64,000 nt of DNA. Source: Allomuricauda sp. TMED12. GTDB taxonomy: Bacteria; Bacteroidota; Bacteroidia; Flavobacteriales; Flavobacteriaceae. Where the stretch lies: positions 1 through 64,000 of the forward strand of contig NHBR02000009.1 in the NCBI GenBank assembly GCA_002167435.2, written 5' to 3'. The stretch's first letter is position 1. Every line of letters begins with the position of its first letter. The translations under genes and the position numbers were made by a program. Under the pieces are notes generated by a model that saw only the letters and a program-made list of their open reading frames with translations, did no database searches and had not been told where the DNA came from. Of this stretch, positions 61,840 through 64,000 are shown one piece after another.

Positions 61840-62412
61840 GTGACTGAAGAAGAACTGCATATCAGGCTTAATTCCGGTAGGATATCCAAACCTCAAATAG
61901 ATGTTCTGGTTCAACAATTGGATAAAGAACCCCAATTGGCACAAATACTCTTCAAAGAAGTGTTGTTGGAGGATAAAGCGGGAACCTTCAATGCCAGTTG
62001 GACGTTTGACCATTTGATGCGTAAAAAACTCACCTATCTCCTCCCCTTTTTTGAAGACTTCGTAAACGGATTATCAGAATTAAAAACCGAATCCTGTATT
62101 CGCCCCATTGCCCATGTCTGTGAAATGGTCTGCGAAGCCTATTTTAAGAAAAAAGACCCGGTTTTCACCCAAAATATTACTGATGACCAATTGGAAAAAA
62201 TCATGACTTCAAGTTTTGATTGGTTGATTGGCCCAATGAATATGGCGCCCAAAGTTTTCTCTATGACAAGTCTTTACTACTTGGGCTTAAAGTTTAATTG
62301 GGTCCACCCCGAACTTAAATTGGTTCTGGAAGATAGTTATGCCACGGGAAGCACAGGATACCAAAACCGAGCGAAAAAAACTCTGGATAAGTTGGCCAAA
62401 TTGGGTGTCTAA
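61840..62412 (+). CDS. Helical protein of unknown function, GTG start
   Basis: The 190-residue protein is acidic and helical. Segments such as AQILFKEVLLEDKAGTFNASWTFDHLM and KLTYLLPFFEDFVNGLSELK look like HEAT-type repeats as seen in DNA alkylation-repair/adenylosuccinate-lyase-associated proteins, but I would not name a family. It begins at a GTG only 33 bp from the divergent haem-protein ATG, so both promoters must overlap coding sequence. It probably shares a transcript with purB, 46 bp downstream. Confidence 0.75.
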   Translation: MTEEELHIRLNSGRISKPQIDVLVQQLDKEPQLAQILFKEVLLEDKAGTFNASWTFDHLMRKKLTYLLPFFEDFVNGLSELKTESCIRPIAHVCEMVCEAYFKKKDPVFTQNITDDQLEKIMTSSFDWLIGPMNMAPKVFSMTSLYYLGLKFNWVHPELKLVLEDSYATGSTGYQNRAKKTLDKLAKLGV

Positions 62413-62458
62413 ACCACAGCGTTTAAGTATCTTTGATGCTTTCAAAATTTTCATGACC

Positions 62459-63802
62459 ATGTCATTGACACCACTTAATGCCATTTCGCCGATTGACGGT
62501 AGATATAGAAACAAAACTGAGGCCTTAAAAGATTATTTTTCGGAAGAGGCCTTGATCAAATACCGTGTTCAAGTAGAAATTGAATACTTTATCGCCCTTT
62601 GCGAGGTTCCTTTACCACAATTGAGCGATTTCAATACCGCGCTGTTTCCCGAATTACAAAAAATCTATCAAGAGTTTTCTGCGGAAGATGCACTGGCGAT
62701 CAAGGACATTGAAAAAACCACTAACCACGATGTAAAAGCCGTGGAATACTTTATCAAACAAAAGTTTGATGCCTTACAACTTCAAAAATACAAGGAGTTT
62801 ATCCACTTTGGATTGACTTCACAGGATATCAACAACACGGCCATTCCACTTTCTATAAAAGAAGCCATGAATGAAGTGTATGTACCTTCGTATCTAGAGG
62901 TTTTCAACAAACTTAAGGAGCTTGCCAAGGAATGGGAAAACATCCCCATGCTGGCAAGAACTCATGGGCAACCTGCTTCCCCTACCCGTTTGGGCAAGGA
63001 AATCGATGTGTTTGTGGAACGCTTTAAAGAACAGTTCAATTTATTGAACGACATCCCGAGTGCTGCAAAATTTGGAGGTGCCACAGGAAATTACAATGCC
63101 CATAAGGTAGCCTATCCAAACAACGATTGGAGAGCCTTCGGAAAACAGTTTGTACAGGAAAAATTGGGATTGCATCACTCCTTCCCTACCACCCAAATAG
63201 AGCATTACGACCATATGGCCGCTTTGTTCGATTGCCTTAAACGCATCAACACCATCTTGATTGACTTGGATAGGGATATTTGGACCTATGTTTCCATGGA
63301 TTACTTTAAACAGAAGATAAAAAAGGGAGAGGTTGGTTCATCCGCCATGCCACACAAGGTAAACCCCATTGATTTTGAGAATTCGGAAGGAAACCTAGGC
63401 TTGGCGAACGCCATTTTTGAGCATTTATCGGCAAAATTACCTATTTCCAGATTACAGCGTGACCTTACGGACAGTACCGTACTGCGTAATGTTGGGGTCC
63501 CTTTTGCCCACACTATTGTTGGGTTCCAGTCCACATTAAAAGGATTGAACAAATTGGTCTTGAACCGAGCCAAATTTGATCAGGATTTAGAGGACAACTG
63601 GGCGGTGGTTGCCGAGGCCATCCAAACCATTTTAAGAAGAGAGGGGTACCCGAACCCTTATGAAGCCTTGAAAGGTTTAACGCGTACAAACGAGAAGATC
63701 AACCAGAAATCCATAGCTGATTTTATTGAAACCTTGGAAGTTTCCGATGCCATTAAAGCTGAGTTGAAACAAATAACCCCGGCGAATTACACTGGGGTTT
63801 AG
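62459..63802 (+). CDS. purB: Adenylosuccinate lyase
   Basis: PurB cleaves SAICAR to AICAR and adenylosuccinate to AMP in purine synthesis. The 447-residue protein begins SLTPLNAISPIDGRYRNKTEAL and has the TSQDINNTAIPL stretch, the ARTHGQPASPTRLGKE motif with catalytic His and the signature SSAMPHKVNPIDFENSEGN (flexible loop with the second catalytic residue). The frame is open upstream to 62339, but the ATG at 62459 gives the family N-terminus. It is preceded by the helical protein gene. Confidence 0.97.
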   Translation: MSLTPLNAISPIDGRYRNKTEALKDYFSEEALIKYRVQVEIEYFIALCEVPLPQLSDFNTALFPELQKIYQEFSAEDALAIKDIEKTTNHDVKAVEYFIKQKFDALQLQKYKEFIHFGLTSQDINNTAIPLSIKEAMNEVYVPSYLEVFNKLKELAKEWENIPMLARTHGQPASPTRLGKEIDVFVERFKEQFNLLNDIPSAAKFGGATGNYNAHKVAYPNNDWRAFGKQFVQEKLGLHHSFPTTQIEHYDHMAALFDCLKRINTILIDLDRDIWTYVSMDYFKQKIKKGEVGSSAMPHKVNPIDFENSEGNLGLANAIFEHLSAKLPISRLQRDLTDSTVLRNVGVPFAHTIVGFQSTLKGLNKLVLNRAKFDQDLEDNWAVVAEAIQTILRREGYPNPYEALKGLTRTNEKINQKSIADFIETLEVSDAIKAELKQITPANYTGV

Positions 63803-64000
63803 GTTGTGCTTTCTTCAAAAAAGATTTGAGCTTAAGCAACACCTATCAGAATTTCATTAATAATGAAGTTGCATTGAGCTTTCCTGCAAAGAGTTAGCAA
63901 GTTTGGACGTGCTACAACCATTAGTTTTTTTCTTCCTCTGATAACTTGAACGGAATGTTATGCTAAATGCTTTTTTTACCTTTCATCAATCATCCCATTT
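63803..64000. other. Non-coding right edge
   Basis: After the purB stop, 198 bp remain to the window edge. I see no terminator with a T-run, only a 15-bp palindrome TTCATTAATAATGAA at 63853-63867. No supported gene begins here. Confidence 0.5.

Noticed and set aside
63853-63867. Palindrome TTCATTAATAATGAA after purB as terminator
   Set aside because: A/T-only short stem without a T-run; too weak to call.
1-64000. CRISPR arrays, insertion sequences, prophage or integrons
   Set aside because: No repeat-spacer pattern, transposase, integrase or phage gene is seen; gene order looks like ordinary chromosome.

Overview
The window looks like chromosome of a marine flavobacterium (Bacteroidota, Flavobacteriaceae, close in style to Muricauda/Allomuricauda). 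The evidence is moderate to low GC, near absence of Shine-Dalgarno sites, TAnnTTTG-type -7 promoter elements, the rpmB-rpmG-DUF4295 ribosomal cluster, crtI-crtB-crtZ carotenoid genes behind a CarH/LitR-type MerR regulator, carboxypeptidase-regulatory/beta-barrel outer-membrane proteins, and many short ATGA or TGATG gene overlaps. I see no phage, insertion sequence, CRISPR array or rRNA. One tRNA (Leu, GAG) is present.

Layout. 1-1.4 kb: an MlaE/MlaF lipid-transport ABC pair, the ATPase cut by the window edge. 1.6-3.8 kb: a small lipoprotein, a TerB-like protein and the nucleoside-catabolism genes deoC and deoD. 3.8-8.4 kb: a tightly overlapped minus-strand operon of flavin reductase, M20 peptidase, DUF1611 protein and B12-dependent (class II) ribonucleotide reductase. 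8.6-12.4 kb: ftsH, a coiled-coil protein and an MscS channel. 12.6-16.5 kb: tRNA-Leu, then CarH-like regulator and crtI-crtB-crtZ. 16.5-23.3 kb: two TlpA-like thioredoxins (one without its CxxC), aconitase interrupted by one in-frame TGA, MoxR and two SurA/PrsA-type chaperones. 23.4-29.5 kb: small proteins, a beta-lactamase-fold hydrolase, a fasciclin protein facing an ECF sigma/RskA pair, and an oxidoreductase/DoxX pair. 29.8-33.8 kb: rimO, an amidase and ftsY. 34-41.9 kb: a calcium-binding-repeat surface protein, ribosomal proteins, cinA, Hpt, FAH, an exonuclease, E2 acyltransferase and recR. 41.9-50 kb: a symporter, CoA-binding protein, beta-barrel receptor, fabH, ABC1 kinase and TetR. 50-64 kb: htpG, membrane proteins, a second ECF sigma with its probable anti-sigma, MOSC protein, AraC regulator, S1/P1 nuclease, DUF5916 protein, sirtuin, haem-binding protein and purB.

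The strongest regulatory signal is a recurrent 44-bp promoter module. It is a CRP/FNR-type palindrome (core TGA-N6-TCA, typically ATGAC-N4-GTCAT), then exactly 22 bp, then a TAnnTTT(G/A) -7 element. I find six copies with identical spacing (1405, 1542, 2009, 8390, 8498 and 29581), each pointing at a gene start and twice forming divergent pairs. They would tie the Mla transporter, the lipoprotein, terB-deoC-deoD, the flavin reductase-to-nrdJ operon, ftsH and the DoxX/oxidoreductase pair into one regulon, and an oxygen or redox signal would fit the oxygen-independent reductase. A second signal is a pair of back-to-back ECF promoters (GTAACC-N16-CGTC) between the sigma factor at 54.2-54.7 kb and a DUF6249 gene. 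The B12 theme is also notable: the carotenoid regulator keeps the cobalamin-binding motifs of CarH, and the window carries a B12-dependent reductase.
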